A program made the translations under genes and the position numbers. Positions 18,101 to 26,323 of a stretch of DNA of 64,000 nucleotides are shown here, in pieces (position 1 is the first letter of the stretch; the number at the start of each line of letters is the position of its first letter). The notes below the pieces were generated by a model. It was not told the origin of the DNA. It saw only the letters and a list, made by a program, of their open reading frames with translations, and did no database searches. This DNA is from CAZBSE01 sp964610385 (lineage in GTDB: Bacteria; Actinomycetota; Humimicrobiia; Humimicrobiales; Humimicrobiaceae): NCBI GenBank assembly GCA_964610385.1, contig CAZSXW010000004.1, positions 177,575 through 241,574 on the forward strand, read 5' to 3'.

Positions 18101-19317
18101 TTGGAAATACTATTGGTCTGGATGCCAGTGGTAAAGAGCCATTAGGAAATGGGCTTGGGGTGAGCGTTGGCGGACGAGCAGAATTTAATCGTATAGGAGG
18201 AATAACCGCAGAAGAGCGAAATATCATCAGTGGCAATAATGGTGGTGGTGTCAGTCTTGGTGGCGGGGGAGGCGTGGAAAACTTGGTGCTTGGCAATTTT
18301 ATCGGCACAGATGTAACTGGGACACGAGCCCTTGGCAATACTGGTGCGGGTGTGAATTTTGAGGGCACCTACTCTTTCGTTGGTGGATTAACAGAAGAGG
18401 AACGCAACGTCATCAGTGGCAATGACATCGGAGTCAACTTATCTGGTTTAGGAGTGGAGTATAATTGGATTGCTGGCAACTATATCGGGACGGATGTCAA
18501 TGGGACTGTGTCACTGGGTAACGCCTATGGAGTCACGATGAGTAACGGTGCAGCGCGCAATGTCGTCCAAGACAACCTGATATCTGGCAACTTAGAAGGG
18601 GGAGTGAATATCCAAGGAGACCGCGAGGATGCTAGCTTCAACCTGCTATGGGCAAATCGCATTGGTACGGCAGCAGATGGTGTATCCCCTTTGTCTAACG
18701 GTAGGGATGGCCTATTCATCGAGGTATCATCGAATACTGCTGTTGGCAACATAATTGCTTACAATGGAAATTACGGAATCCTGGTTAGTGATGTAGGATT
18801 CAACCTTATTTTTAAAAATGATCTCATCAATAACCAAGTACAGGCGATAGATAGAGGGAACAACCGTTGGGATTATAATGGTGAGGGCAACTACTGGAGT
18901 GATTATACCTGTGCAGATAAAAACGGCGATGGAATTGGTGATACACCCTATTACATCCATCTAAATGCTATAGACAATTATCCGTTTATGAATCGCGTGG
19001 CCGAAACGCCGGTTTTCTTTAGACCGATAACGGCTCCAATACCAGCTAGGTTTACAGTAACAGACCTATCAATTAGGCCGGCGGGGGTTAAAGCTGGAGA
19101 GAGTACTATCGTTAACGTTACAGTTACAAATATCGGTGAGCAAGAAGGCTCCTACGCGGTTGAGTTGAAGATTAATGATGAAGTTGTCGATAACAAAAAG
19201 GTAACGCTTAAAGCAGGGGAATCAACACCTGTCGATTTTACGATAATCAAGGAAGCAGGATTGTATGATGTGAGCGTTAAGGAGCAAACTGGAGCTTTTG
19301 TGGTCATTGCTGATTAG
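15178..19317 (+). CDS. Giant secreted protein: LVIVD beta-propeller, parallel beta-helix, CARDB domain
   Basis: 1379 residues. A signal peptide (hydrophobic residues about 8-25) has no lipobox. About residues 60-660 are LVIVD repeats of roughly 42 residues (YVA...GLRVVDISNP), a propeller-type module. About residues 705-1270 form a polymorphic right-handed beta-helix with repeating 'GNxIGTD' and 'NIISGN' turns, ending in a NosD-like GNYWSDY segment. The last 90 residues are a CARDB domain. The protein probably acts on the surface as adhesin or carbohydrate-binding protein. The start is GTG 15178 behind AGGAAGG, since a TGA precedes it in frame. GC and codon use are clearly higher than in neighbouring genes, suggesting transfer. 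Confidence 0.8.
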   Translation: MSTGKFKIVCFALCTVLLSLTLFAATNVITATAHPAQDDCIVKGEEVAKNETVPDSLPTTIKQVGQIGGPTQAVAVQGNYAYVGMGLRLLVLDVSNPAAPQEVGATEPLGGFLKDVAIEGNTAYVVDSAGLWVVDVSNPAHPNEVGFYSTPGYAEGVTVAGRYAYVADGWAGLRVMDISDQANLTEVGFVYTLGYAFDVTVAGDMAYVAGAGAGLRIVDISNPAHPTEVGFYDTQGYTHDIAVAGDIAYIADEWEGLRVIDISEPTSPIEVGYHSTLGQAFGVAVEEDTVYIADAFKGLRVIDVSSPSSPKELGACEVKGHAGTVVVAGNRVYITDRKNGLRIIDISNLYSPTQIGIYLALGYAEAVTVSGNYAYVAAGSDGLRVVDISNPVRARQVGHYDCQGYATNVAVDGNYVYVTTGFNFSESGASLHIVDVSNPSKPSMVALSKEGINPEYLDIVVSDGIAYIANGRGLVVVMNPNDPFEDGYIPLTTQDLSIMTTGLDVSETLAYMASDELGVNIVDVSNPQNLTLIGTFSSESFFAGDITVVGDRAYVAADKGGLVVLDVSNSAKPLEMGSFETQGRAVHVAVDGDTAYVATGKSGFSAVDISDPFSLRLITKYNTPGYAYEVVVKNNLLYVADGDAGLLVFEVVPSNALKNQVFYQSNEPLIDYSQIVESTIIYSGVIGYAIACELSSSLATNIPDNLSSNTLVVNTTADSGEGSLRKCLENARYGDTIIFDSLIFPPDNPAMISLSSPLPAITQGNITIDASNAGVILDGNELQDCMGINLDSDRNIIRGLQILFFPDAGINIEGNDNTIGGDRGGGKGPVGQGNVVSGNGGNGAIIISGDDNTVIGNLIGTDVSGNMVIGNEGIGVHIFGRNNRIGGTQPWERNIISGNGYAGVSPHYTGSNGNSIIGNYIGTDISGSYDFGNAGDGIAIEQGAFNNLVKENLISGNDGAGVTIWDWGSSYNTVVGNTIGLDASGKEPLGNGLGVSVGGRAEFNRIGGITAEERNIISGNNGGGVSLGGGGGVENLVLGNFIGTDVTGTRALGNTGAGVNFEGTYSFVGGLTEEERNVISGNDIGVNLSGLGVEYNWIAGNYIGTDVNGTVSLGNAYGVTMSNGAARNVVQDNLISGNLEGGVNIQGDREDASFNLLWANRIGTAADGVSPLSNGRDGLFIEVSSNTAVGNIIAYNGNYGILVSDVGFNLIFKNDLINNQVQAIDRGNNRWDYNGEGNYWSDYTCADKNGDGIGDTPYYIHLNAIDNYPFMNRVAETPVFFRPITAPIPARFTVTDLSIRPAGVKAGESTIVNVTVTNIGEQEGSYAVELKINDEVVDNKKVTLKAGESTPVDFTIIKEAGLYDVSVKEQTGAFVVIAD

Positions 19318-19469
19318 GAGACGAAGGCGCCTGTATAGTGATGCCTAAAAGGACTAGAAAACATAGGATAATCATCTCCAGAAGGATATGAAATAAAGAA
19401 TTGAGTCAAAAAAGTAGTATAAATTTACTGGTCCAAAGAATAAGGGAATGTCATTCAATTGGAAGTATG

Positions 19470-19540
19470 ACAAGTTCGACAGTTCGCCTAGCGACAAAGC
19501 CATTCGCTGGGCGAGCGAAGCCTACAGTTCACCCAGCGTA
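19470..19540. repeat. REP-like palindromic GC-rich element
   Basis: TCGCCTAGCGA (19484-19494) pairs with TCGCTGGGCGA (19504-19514) over 11 positions with one G-U. A third related unit, GTTCACCCAGCG, follows at 19527-19538. The element is much richer in GC than the surrounding spacer. This is the form of a dispersed intergenic palindromic repeat; no second copy was seen in the window. Confidence 0.45.
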
Positions 19541-19584
19541 AACCTTAAATTTAAAAAGAAAATAAAAGTTATTTAAATATAAAG

Positions 19585-19608
19585 GCTCGGTACATCCCCG
19601 AGCTTTTT
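19585..19608 (+). terminator. Rho-independent terminator
   Basis: GCTCGG (19585-19590) and CCGAGC (19598-19603) form a stem around a 7-base loop, followed by TTTTT. It lies 270 bases after the giant secreted protein gene and before the replication-like gene. Confidence 0.7.
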
Positions 19609-19641
19609 GTATTAGAAGAAACTTAAACAGAAAGCCTTTTA

Positions 19642-20556
19642 ATGAGCAGAGATAATTTAAGAGATGGTCGGGTAAAAAACTGATTTTATCTTGAAAATGA
19701 CCTACTGGACCGACAAGACTTAAATATTTATGAAAAAACTGTATATATAGTTATTGCTAGGTATGTTAATAGTGAGAATAAAGCATTTCCAAGTTATGAA
19801 ACTATAGCAAAGAAGGGAAGCATGACTAAGGTTCAGGCAATGAGAGTAGTCAAATCTTTAATTAAAAAAGGACTATTAAAAAAAGAAGCCAGGAAAAATA
19901 AAATCAATGGAGGCTCTACATCAAATCTATATACTTTACTTAATCCAAAATCTAATAATAAGGATAAAAAGGAGGGGGTATCTGACAGATACCCCGGGAG
20001 TATATCACAGATATCAGGGGTAGTATCTCACAGATACCCTAACAATACCAATATTAAAAGGACCAATTTAAATAACGTTAAAAGAGCTAGCAGTAAGGAG
20101 GTTGTGGAAAAATCCAAGGATGAAATTGAAGGAGTAACGAAAAGAAATAAAGAGGATATTAACGATATTAGGAGAAAAATAAAGGAGTCTTTAGAGAGTG
20201 AGGGAAAATGTGGTTTTATAAAATCAGAGGACTCTAGTAATCACAAAAAAACTAATTCAAAAAATGAATATTTTAAAAACAGTAAAATTAAGGAATATCA
20301 TATATTAGGGAGATATAGATCCAGGGAAAAAGAGCTGCTGGCAAGAGAAATAGCAGAAGAGCTTAATGACAATCACAGCCTTGGAGCATTTCGAACTATA
20401 GTTGATAAAATATCAGAACAAAGGATAAGGATATTTTTGAGTGTAATAAAAGATACATATCTTACCGGAAGAATTAAAAAGAATAGAGGTGCAATGTTTG
20501 TATCACTGGCTAAGGCCTATGCAGTAAAAAACAATATAAATCTTAATTTCAAATAA
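19642..20556 (+). pseudogene. Plasmid/phage-type replication initiator with in-frame TGA
   Basis: From ATG 19642 the frame runs to TAA 20556 and is interrupted only by TGA at 19681-19683 (codon 14). Beyond the stop the protein has a winged helix (NIYEKTVYIVIARYVNSENK, later MTKVQAMRVVKSLI), then a polar linker with SQISGVVSHRYPNNTNIKRTN-like text, as in phage or plasmid replisome-organiser proteins. The only later start with a ribosome-like site is ATG 19822, which would delete half of the winged helix. The rest of the frame is intact, so the stop is either a recent point mutation (a Trp codon would fit) or the shorter form is made. Confidence 0.6.
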
Positions 20557-20596
20557 TTCTAACACAAAATATAAATTTTAAAGAAAAGGGTTAAAT

Positions 20597-21042
20597 ATGA
20601 TATTATTAGCTAAAAATGTTAACAAAACTGTAAACAAATCAAAGGAAAGTAATTCAGTTATGGTTAATAGAAAACGGGGTAAATACTATGTCAGAAAAGT
20701 TATAAGGATAAACCCAAGCTATATCATTATATGTGATTTTTAGATTTTTACGCTGGATATAAGGGAAAAAGTAAGTTTGATTTTTATAATAATCTATTTG
20801 ATTCTTCATTAAGAAAAATATCTGGTGATATAGGCTATAAATTTAAAAAATCTTCTGCATCTGAATACGGAATTACGAGGTCATTTTTTTTGAATAAAAA
20901 AACTTATAATTTGATCCATTCTATATATAAAAAATCACAGGGATTATATAAAACCCTTTTTGATGAGTATCTCTCTTTGGGAAATTTTGCTGAATTAATT
21001 TTAGGTAACTGTACCCTCAGAACAAGTAATAATCATTTTTGA
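20597..21042 (+). pseudogene. Frameshifted gene linked to the replication-like gene
   Basis: ATG 20597, behind AAAGAAAAGGG, opens a 48-codon frame ending in TAG 20741. The next frame continues without a stop from about 20735 to TGA 21042, reading FYAGYKGKSKFDFYNN and then about 85 more residues. The two pieces join naturally at the TTTTTAGATTTTTA run near 20740, so a frameshifted protein of about 147 residues is likely. I do not recognise the family. Its position 40 bases after the replication-like gene suggests a remnant of the same plasmid or phage module. Confidence 0.45.
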
Positions 21043-21060
21043 CTTTTTTAAGAGTAACTC

Positions 21061-21092
21061 TTGACTGCTTAATTATCATTAAGTAGTATAAT
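21061..21092 (+). promoter_or_regulatory. Promoter upstream of TSUP transporter
   Basis: TTGACT at 21061-21066 is followed at 17 bases by TAGTAT (21084-21089); an overlapping TATAAT lies at 21087-21092 with a 20-base spacer. A strong GAGGAGG ribosome site follows at about 21110-21116. Confidence 0.5.
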
Positions 21093-21121
21093 ATACTCGC
21101 TATAGCAAGAGGAGGTATGAA

Positions 21122-21208
21122 ATGCTATTGGATCTAATTAATAAATCTAAAGGAAGTTTATGGAATACATTAAATTCTTCGGGATTGGTTTATTTACCGG
21201 TACTATAA
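21122..21208 (+). CDS. Small upstream ORF overlapping the TSUP start
   Basis: 28 codons from ATG 21122 to TAA 21208, with a near-ideal GAGGAGG box 5 bases before the ATG. It overlaps the first 16 codons of the transporter gene in another frame, and the transporter's AAAGGAAG box lies inside it. Translation of this leader could open the downstream start (translational coupling). It may instead be the start of a lost gene. The predicted peptide matches nothing I know. Confidence 0.4.
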   Translation: MLLDLINKSKGSLWNTLNSSGLVYLPVL

Positions 21209-21930
21209 GTACTCTTTTGGGGGTTGGAGGGGGAGTTTTTATTCTTCCCGTACTGCTCTATATAACTAGTGTGGAAGTAAAGACAGCTACCGCTATATCT
21301 GCAGTTCAGGTTTTCTTTGCCAGTTCTTTCGGTACTATCTTTAACCGGATACAAAAGACCATAAATATAAGATACGGGCTGATCTTCGGAATATCAAGCG
21401 GAATCACCTATTTTTTTGGATCCTACCTCACGGATCATATTCCTGCTAAGTTAATTAAAGTGATTTACCTCGCATCTGTGGTACTGGCACTCATATTATT
21501 CTTTATAAAGAAAAACAACCGGGATTACACTGAAAGGATACCTACCAAAACGGACTATTTAAAAATAATCCCTATAGCCCTTGTGGCAGGATTTGGATTT
21601 GGGGTGCTTGGGGTTGGTGGGGGATTTCTCTATGTCCCGCTCCTGATTATTTTTTTCGATCTTCCATTGAAAATTGCCATAGGTACATCCCTTATGATAG
21701 TACTATGCAATGCCATACCGGGAATTATCGGAAAACTTCTGTCCATAAGGTTTGATATATTTATAGGGATCTCTGTGGCGATCGGTGCAGTCATCGGCTC
21801 AAGACTGGGGACTTACCTGAATAAGAAAATAAGTGTTAAGGCAATAAAGGTTATTTTTGCCATATTACTATCCATCATAATTGCCAGGGTGGGATGGGAT
21901 CTTTATATGAGTTTTGGTTTGATAGAGTAA
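21160..21930 (+). CDS. TSUP family (TauE/SafE) membrane transporter
   Basis: 256 residues, about seven to eight membrane segments, with the two family repeats beginning TLLGVGGGVFILPVL (near residue 20) and FGVLGVGGGFLYVPLL (near residue 147). TSUP proteins export sulfite, sulfoacetate or similar organosulfur anions, or take up other anions; the substrate here is unknown. ATG 21160 follows AAAGGAAG. It stands between the replication-like remnant and the broken sulfatase-maturase gene. A link to sulfur released by sulfatases is possible but unsupported by an operon. Confidence 0.85.
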   Translation: MEYIKFFGIGLFTGTISTLLGVGGGVFILPVLLYITSVEVKTATAISAVQVFFASSFGTIFNRIQKTINIRYGLIFGISSGITYFFGSYLTDHIPAKLIKVIYLASVVLALILFFIKKNNRDYTERIPTKTDYLKIIPIALVAGFGFGVLGVGGGFLYVPLLIIFFDLPLKIAIGTSLMIVLCNAIPGIIGKLLSIRFDIFIGISVAIGAVIGSRLGTYLNKKISVKAIKVIFAILLSIIIARVGWDLYMSFGLIE

Positions 21931-22182
21931 TTAAACTTTTCATCAGTAATAAAGGTTAATTTTAAATAACCAGTATTTAGTCGAAAGGATTATATTTTTC
22001 CCTTGAAGGTACTTAATGATAATTCTGTTTCTAACTGATTTAATAAAATACCATATTGATAAAAAAATGTCGCTATAAAATCTAGAGGTATCTCAAAGTC
22101 CATTAAAAATAAGTTCTTTACATGTCATCCCGGAATGTTATTAATACTATAAAGTAATGTAATAATCTGAATAAGTTTTAAA

Positions 22183-22619
22183 ATGATTAAAGATTTCTCT
22201 CTACTGATAAAACCGGCATCATCAGACTGCAATATGAGATGTAGCTACTACTTCTATCTGGGAAAATCTTCACTTTATCCAGAAACCAGGGTGCACAGGA
22301 TGGGCGACCAAACCCTGGAGAGACTTATATCTTCATATATGAAAACTTCCCAGACCTGCTACAACTTTGGATGGCAGGGAGGAGAGCCCACTCTTATGGG
22401 ACTGAAATTCTCTAGAAAAGTAATAGAGCTCCAGAAAAGATATGGAAGAGATGTAAGTATAGTCTCAAATGGACTTCAGACCAATGGCACTCTAATAAAT
22501 GAAAATCTTGCTCGGTATCTTAATAAATATAAATTCCTTGTAGGTGTAAGCCTTGACGGTTCCTAGTATATACATGATCATTACAGGAAGACTGCCGCAG
22601 GTAATGCAACTTTTAATAT
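22183..22619 (+). pseudogene. Anaerobic sulfatase-maturating radical SAM enzyme, broken
   Basis: ATG 22183 starts a clear anSME N-terminus: LLIKPASSDCNMRCSYYFY, FGWQGGEPTLMG and VSLDG in order. The cluster-binding motif should be CxxxCxYC, but the third Cys is Tyr (TAC). A TAG at 22564-22566 follows VSLDGS, after which the family sequence resumes (YIHDHYRKTAAGNATFNID) until the IS3 left end at 22620. The remaining 250 or so residues, with the auxiliary cluster cysteines, are absent. Intact anSMEs convert Cys or Ser to formylglycine in sulfatases; this copy cannot. Confidence 0.85.
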
Positions 22620-22698
22620 TGACCGTCTCCCTAAAAAATGATCCATTCATAATGTTAGTCTTTTGTATATAATAAGCTAACAAGAAAGGATTGGGGAA

Positions 22699-22965
22699 AT
22701 GAAAAAAATCAAATTCACAGAAGAGCAGATTGTCTTTGCACTAAAACAGGTAGAAACAGGAACACCGGTAAAGGAAGTTATAAGAAAGATGGGGATAACC
22801 GAGCAGACATTTTACCGGTGGAAAAAGAAATATAGCGGTATGATGCCGAGCGACTTAAGGAAACTGAAGCAGCTTGAAGAAGAGAACAGGCAACTCAAGA
22901 AACTGGTGGCAGATCTTAGCCTGGATAAGCATATGCTTCAGGATGTTCTCTCAAAAAAGTTCTAA
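22699..22965 (+). CDS. IS3 transposase OrfA (outer element)
   Basis: 88 residues: an N-terminal helix-turn-helix (EEQIVFALKQVETG, then MGITEQTFYRWKKKY) and a leucine-zipper tail (LKQLEEENRQLKKLVADLSL), the standard IS3 OrfA layout. Near its end the slippery run A-AAA-AAG (22953-22959) sits in the correct phase for the -1 frameshift that fuses OrfA to OrfB. The frame is intact, but OrfB is destroyed. Confidence 0.9.
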   Translation: MKKIKFTEEQIVFALKQVETGTPVKEVIRKMGITEQTFYRWKKKYSGMMPSDLRKLKQLEEENRQLKKLVADLSLDKHMLQDVLSKKF

Positions 22966-23453
22966 GGCCTGTGGTCAAACGTAAGATAGTAGACTGGCTT
23001 CAGGCCCATTACGATATAAGCCAGCGCTGGGGATGTAAGGTAATAAAATTCTGCAGGGGAACCCAGCGCTACATAGCCAAGAAAGATGAGAAGATCCCTT
23101 TAATGATGCGTATAATAGATATCGCTCAGGCAAGGGTACGCTATGGATATAAGAGGATACATGTGCTACTGCTTCGAGAAGGTTGGAAAGTAAACCACAA
23201 GGCAGTATACAGGATATACTGTCAGGAAGGGCTTAATCTGCGCTACAGGCAAAGAAGAAAACACATAAGCAGGGCCAGGCTCCCTAAAGTGGATGTTACC
23301 GGAATCAATCAATGCTGGGCCATGGACTTTATGTCCGATGCACTGTTCAGCGGTAGGCGCTTCAGGGCACTTACTGACCTTTCCCCCAAAAACTAGTGCA
23401 ATTTGAAAGTTAGTATCTTGGCCGATAAAATAGAGAAAAGAAAGGAAGAAACT

Positions 23454-23732
23454 ATGCCAAGAAAACACTACACACCGGAAAAGATCATCAATTCCCTGAG
23501 GGAAGCAGAAGTGCTGATAAGCCAGGGAAGCACCGCTAAAGAGGCCGCAAGACACTTGGGAATATCCGAGCAGACCTACTACAAGTGGAGAAAAGAATAC
23601 GGCGGTATGAGGATTAACCAGGCCAAGAGACTAAAGGAGCTGGAAAAGGAAAATGTCAGGCTCAAGAAGCTGGTAGCCGATATATCACTGGATAATGCAA
23701 TCTTAAAGGATGTGGCTCAGGGAAACTTGTAA
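23454..23732 (+). CDS. IS3 transposase OrfA (inner element)
   Basis: 92 residues from ATG 23454 (AAAGGAAG box upstream; a TTG 51 bases earlier is less likely). It has a helix-turn-helix (AARHLGISEQTYYKWRKEY) and a leucine-zipper segment (LEKENVRLKKLVADISL), closely parallel to the outer OrfA. The frame is intact to TAA 23732. The matching OrfB is decayed. Confidence 0.85.
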   Translation: MPRKHYTPEKIINSLREAEVLISQGSTAKEAARHLGISEQTYYKWRKEYGGMRINQAKRLKELEKENVRLKKLVADISLDNAILKDVAQGNL

Positions 23733-24576
23733 GCCCGGCCAAGCGCAGGTATGCTGTAAATGCTGCTAAGGCAAAGTATAAAATCTCTCAGAGGCGTGCA
23801 TGCCGGGCGATAGGACAGAATATATTCACTCAGAGGTATGTGGTAAAGAAACTCCCAGATGAAGATAAGGACCGGTCGTATTATAGATTTAGCAGCTCAA
23901 TACGGACGCTATGGTACCCTTAGGATAACTGCTATGCTACATAGAGAGGGGTTTGTAGTAAAATCATAAGAGAATAGAAAGGATATGGCGCCAGCAGGGG
24001 CTTAAAGTGGCTAAAAGACAGAAAAAGAGGAGGAGACTGTGGCTAAAGGACGGATCTACCATAAGGTTAAGGCCAGAGCATAAAAATCATGTTTGGAGTT
24101 ATGATATTGTGGAGGATAAGACATATAACGGAAGGAAGTTTAGGATCTTAAACATAATCGATGAGTACAGCAGGGAGTGCCTGCTCTCATATGCCTCAAG
24201 AAGTATAACATCTACTGAAGTAGTGGAATTCTTAACAGATCTATTTTGCAGAAGAGGGCTTCCTGAGTATATTCGTTCGGACAATGGAAGTGAATTTACC
24301 GCCAAAAAGGTAAGAAAGTTTATCAGTGATCTAGGTACCTATCCTACGTTCATCGAGCCTGGAAGCCCCTGGGAGAATGGCTATATTGAATCATTTAACG
24401 GAAGGATGAGAGATGAATTGTTAAACTGTGAGATCTTTGATACTATGACCGAAGCTAAGGTTTTAATTGAAGGATGGAGGGCTTACTACAATACCATTAG
24501 ACCTCATAGCTCTCTTAGCTATATGCCACCCGCACCTGAGGCCAGGGTGGTTGATATTGGTTTACAAATGGCTTGA
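23733..24576 (+). pseudogene. IS3 transposase OrfB (inner element), frameshifted
   Basis: Readable pieces occur in three frames: 'PAKRRYAVNAAKAKYKISQRR' to about 23870, then 'YGRYGTLRITAMLHREGF' to about 23965, then an intact 189-residue frame 24007-24576. The last piece holds the complete integrase core: SYDIVED, IRSDNGSEF and YIESFNGRMRDEL give the DDE residues. At least two frameshifts separate the DNA-recognition half from the catalytic half, so no full transposase can be made. Confidence 0.8.
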
Positions 24577-25116
24577 TACTAAGTTAAGAACTGTACTAAA
24601 GTTTGGGGTAAGGTCATTACCATGATGGACCTATACAGCAGGGAATGCTTAAATATTTATGCTGGTAGCAGCATTACAGGAGATACAGTAGTGGATATAT
24701 TAGACAGTATAGGTTGCCATAGAGGACTACCCGAAAGGATAAGGGTGGATAATGGACCGGAGTTTGTCTCCAAGGCGCTTGATAACTGGAGCTATGAAAA
24801 TAACATTAAGCTATAGTTCTCTCGTCCAGGAAAACCGGTAGATAATGCCTTTATAGAGTCGTTTAATGGTAGTCTAAGAGATGAGTGCCTAAATACCAAT
24901 TGGTTCTTGTCAATCGAGGATGCACAGAGTAAGCTAGATGCATGGAGAAGGGACTATAACCAGTTCAGGCCCCATAGTTCCCTGGGAAATATGACACCGG
25001 CTGACTTTGCCAGGAGCTTCCCGGGAGGGCTAAATAAGCCGGATTACTAACATTTTAGGTGGACTAGTTTTTGGGGGAAAGGTCATTTTGATCTAGTCTT
25101 TTATGGTTACTTCAAA

Positions 25117-26319
25117 TTAATACTTGATATTGTTTCGAAATGATTTTTTACATACTATTTTAAATAGTATAAAGGTAAATAATAATCCAATAAAAGCACC
25201 GCCTAACGAAATAAAAGCTATATAACTTTTAATTAAATATTCTGCAACATATCCATAGATCGGTTGAAAAACAATAGAACCAGCAAAAGCAAATGCAATC
25301 ATAAAGCCTAAGATAGCCCCAGAATTTTTCTGATCTCTTTGGGAAGTTATTGCTGTTGTAAGGGGAAAGATTCCAGAATAGAAAATAGCTTGAAATGCGA
25401 GTGCTACTATTTTTATAAAAACATTAGGGATAAAACTAAATAACACAAGACATAAATTACCTAACAGACATCCTACAAATAAAATTATAATCTCTTTTAT
25501 CTTTGAGATGATCTTATATATAATTATCATTCCAATAATTGAAAAAAGCCAATATAATGTAAGTACTGAAGAACTATAAGCCACCTTCAATCCGAAACTT
25601 AAAAAATAAGTGGTCATCCATGTAGAAAGTCCCATTATAGATCCCATATAGAAGAATAATAAAAAGCTACTTATAACTACAGTTGAATCTTTTAAAAAAT
25701 AAAGAATTTTTTTCCAAGAAAAACCTCTATCTTTTAATAAAAGTTTGTCTTTTTTAATCTTTTTTTTAGGGCAGAACCGATAAAATATTATAATACTTAA
25801 CGCATAGGTAAAAGCTATAATAAAAAAAAGATAACTAATAAAAAAATCAAAATAAAGAACCAAGCTTATTGTAAATAGTCCTAGAAATGCTCCAGTATAC
25901 CATCCGATTTCAAGATTAAGAAAAATCTTGCTTATATCTTTTTTATAAATTTTAGTAGAAAACGAGTGCAATGTAGTATCAACTGTTCCAAAACCAACTC
26001 TTAAGAGTATTATAACTATAATAAGTATAATATAATTAAGATATATACCAAATAAGGTAAAACCTACAAATAGAAAAATTAATCCCAAAAATATTAACTT
26101 TTTTATATCAAATCTATCAGATAATCTACCAGATATAATATTTGATAGCATTGTAATTATTGAACCTATTAGTAAAGCAATACCTATCTTATCAAAACCA
26201 ACATCTATCTTTTTAGATATGATTGGTATTAGTGGATCAATAATTACTTTGGAAAGTCCTACAAGAACATAGATATAATAAAATGTAATTAATGTTTGCC
26301 TTTTGGCTTTTAATACCAT
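25117..26319 (-). CDS. MFS transporter
   Basis: 400 residues with about twelve membrane helices. The loop after helix 2 reads SGRLSDRFDIKK, the usual major-facilitator motif A region, and the arrangement suggests a 6+6 helix split around a Lys-rich loop near residue 195. The sugar or organic-acid substrate is unknown. It is the last gene of a minus-strand group: its start at 26319 is 4 bases after the stop of the UroD-like fragment, and the SDR gene precedes that. Such tight packing points to one transcript with a shared catabolic role. Confidence 0.85.
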   Translation of the reverse strand: MVLKAKRQTLITFYYIYVLVGLSKVIIDPLIPIISKKIDVGFDKIGIALLIGSIITMLSNIISGRLSDRFDIKKLIFLGLIFLFVGFTLFGIYLNYIILIIVIILLRVGFGTVDTTLHSFSTKIYKKDISKIFLNLEIGWYTGAFLGLFTISLVLYFDFFISYLFFIIAFTYALSIIIFYRFCPKKKIKKDKLLLKDRGFSWKKILYFLKDSTVVISSFLLFFYMGSIMGLSTWMTTYFLSFGLKVAYSSSVLTLYWLFSIIGMIIIYKIISKIKEIIILFVGCLLGNLCLVLFSFIPNVFIKIVALAFQAIFYSGIFPLTTAITSQRDQKNSGAILGFMIAFAFAGSIVFQPIYGYVAEYLIKSYIAFISLGGAFIGLLFTFILFKIVCKKSFRNNIKY

Positions 26320-26323
26320 TTAT

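Larger units (their letters stand above)
23375..24616 (+). mobile_element. IS3-family element (inner), inserted in outer element
   Basis: 1242 bp bounded by TGACCTTTCCCCC (left, 23375) and GGGGTAAGGTCA (right, to 24616), imperfect inverted repeats related to those of the outer element. TTAC is duplicated at 23371-23374 and 24617-24620, a typical IS3 target duplication. Removing the element restores the outer orfB frame (AL-TMMDLYSREC), which proves a real insertion event. Confidence 0.9.
22971..25050 (+). pseudogene. IS3 transposase OrfB (outer element), split
   Basis: The first part, 22971-23374, contains the HTH_21-like region and the first catalytic Asp (CWAMDFMSD). The second part, 24621-25050, resumes with MMDLYSREC, the DNGPEF Asp and the FIESFNGSLRDEC Glu, and ends at TAA 25050. 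The split is caused by the inner IS; joining the flanks across one copy of the TTAC duplication restores the frame. A TAG at 24814-24816 additionally interrupts the second part, where the family has a sense codon before FSRPGKP. The transposase is therefore inactive. Confidence 0.85.
22620..25085 (+). mobile_element. IS3-family element (outer), interrupted by a second IS3 element
   Basis: The left end TGACCGTCTCCC (22620) and right end GGGGGAAAGGTCA (to 25085) are imperfect inverted repeats. The orfA/orfB pair lies between them. The orfB gene is split by another element at 23375-24616. Without the insert and its 4-base duplication the element is about 1220 bp, normal for IS3. No clear target duplication flanks the outer element, and its left end cuts the anSME gene. 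Confidence 0.8.

Noticed and set aside
22971..23396. Short OrfB ending at 23396 as a complete protein
   Set aside because: The last residues are translated from the terminal repeat of the inserted IS; the real gene continues at 24621.
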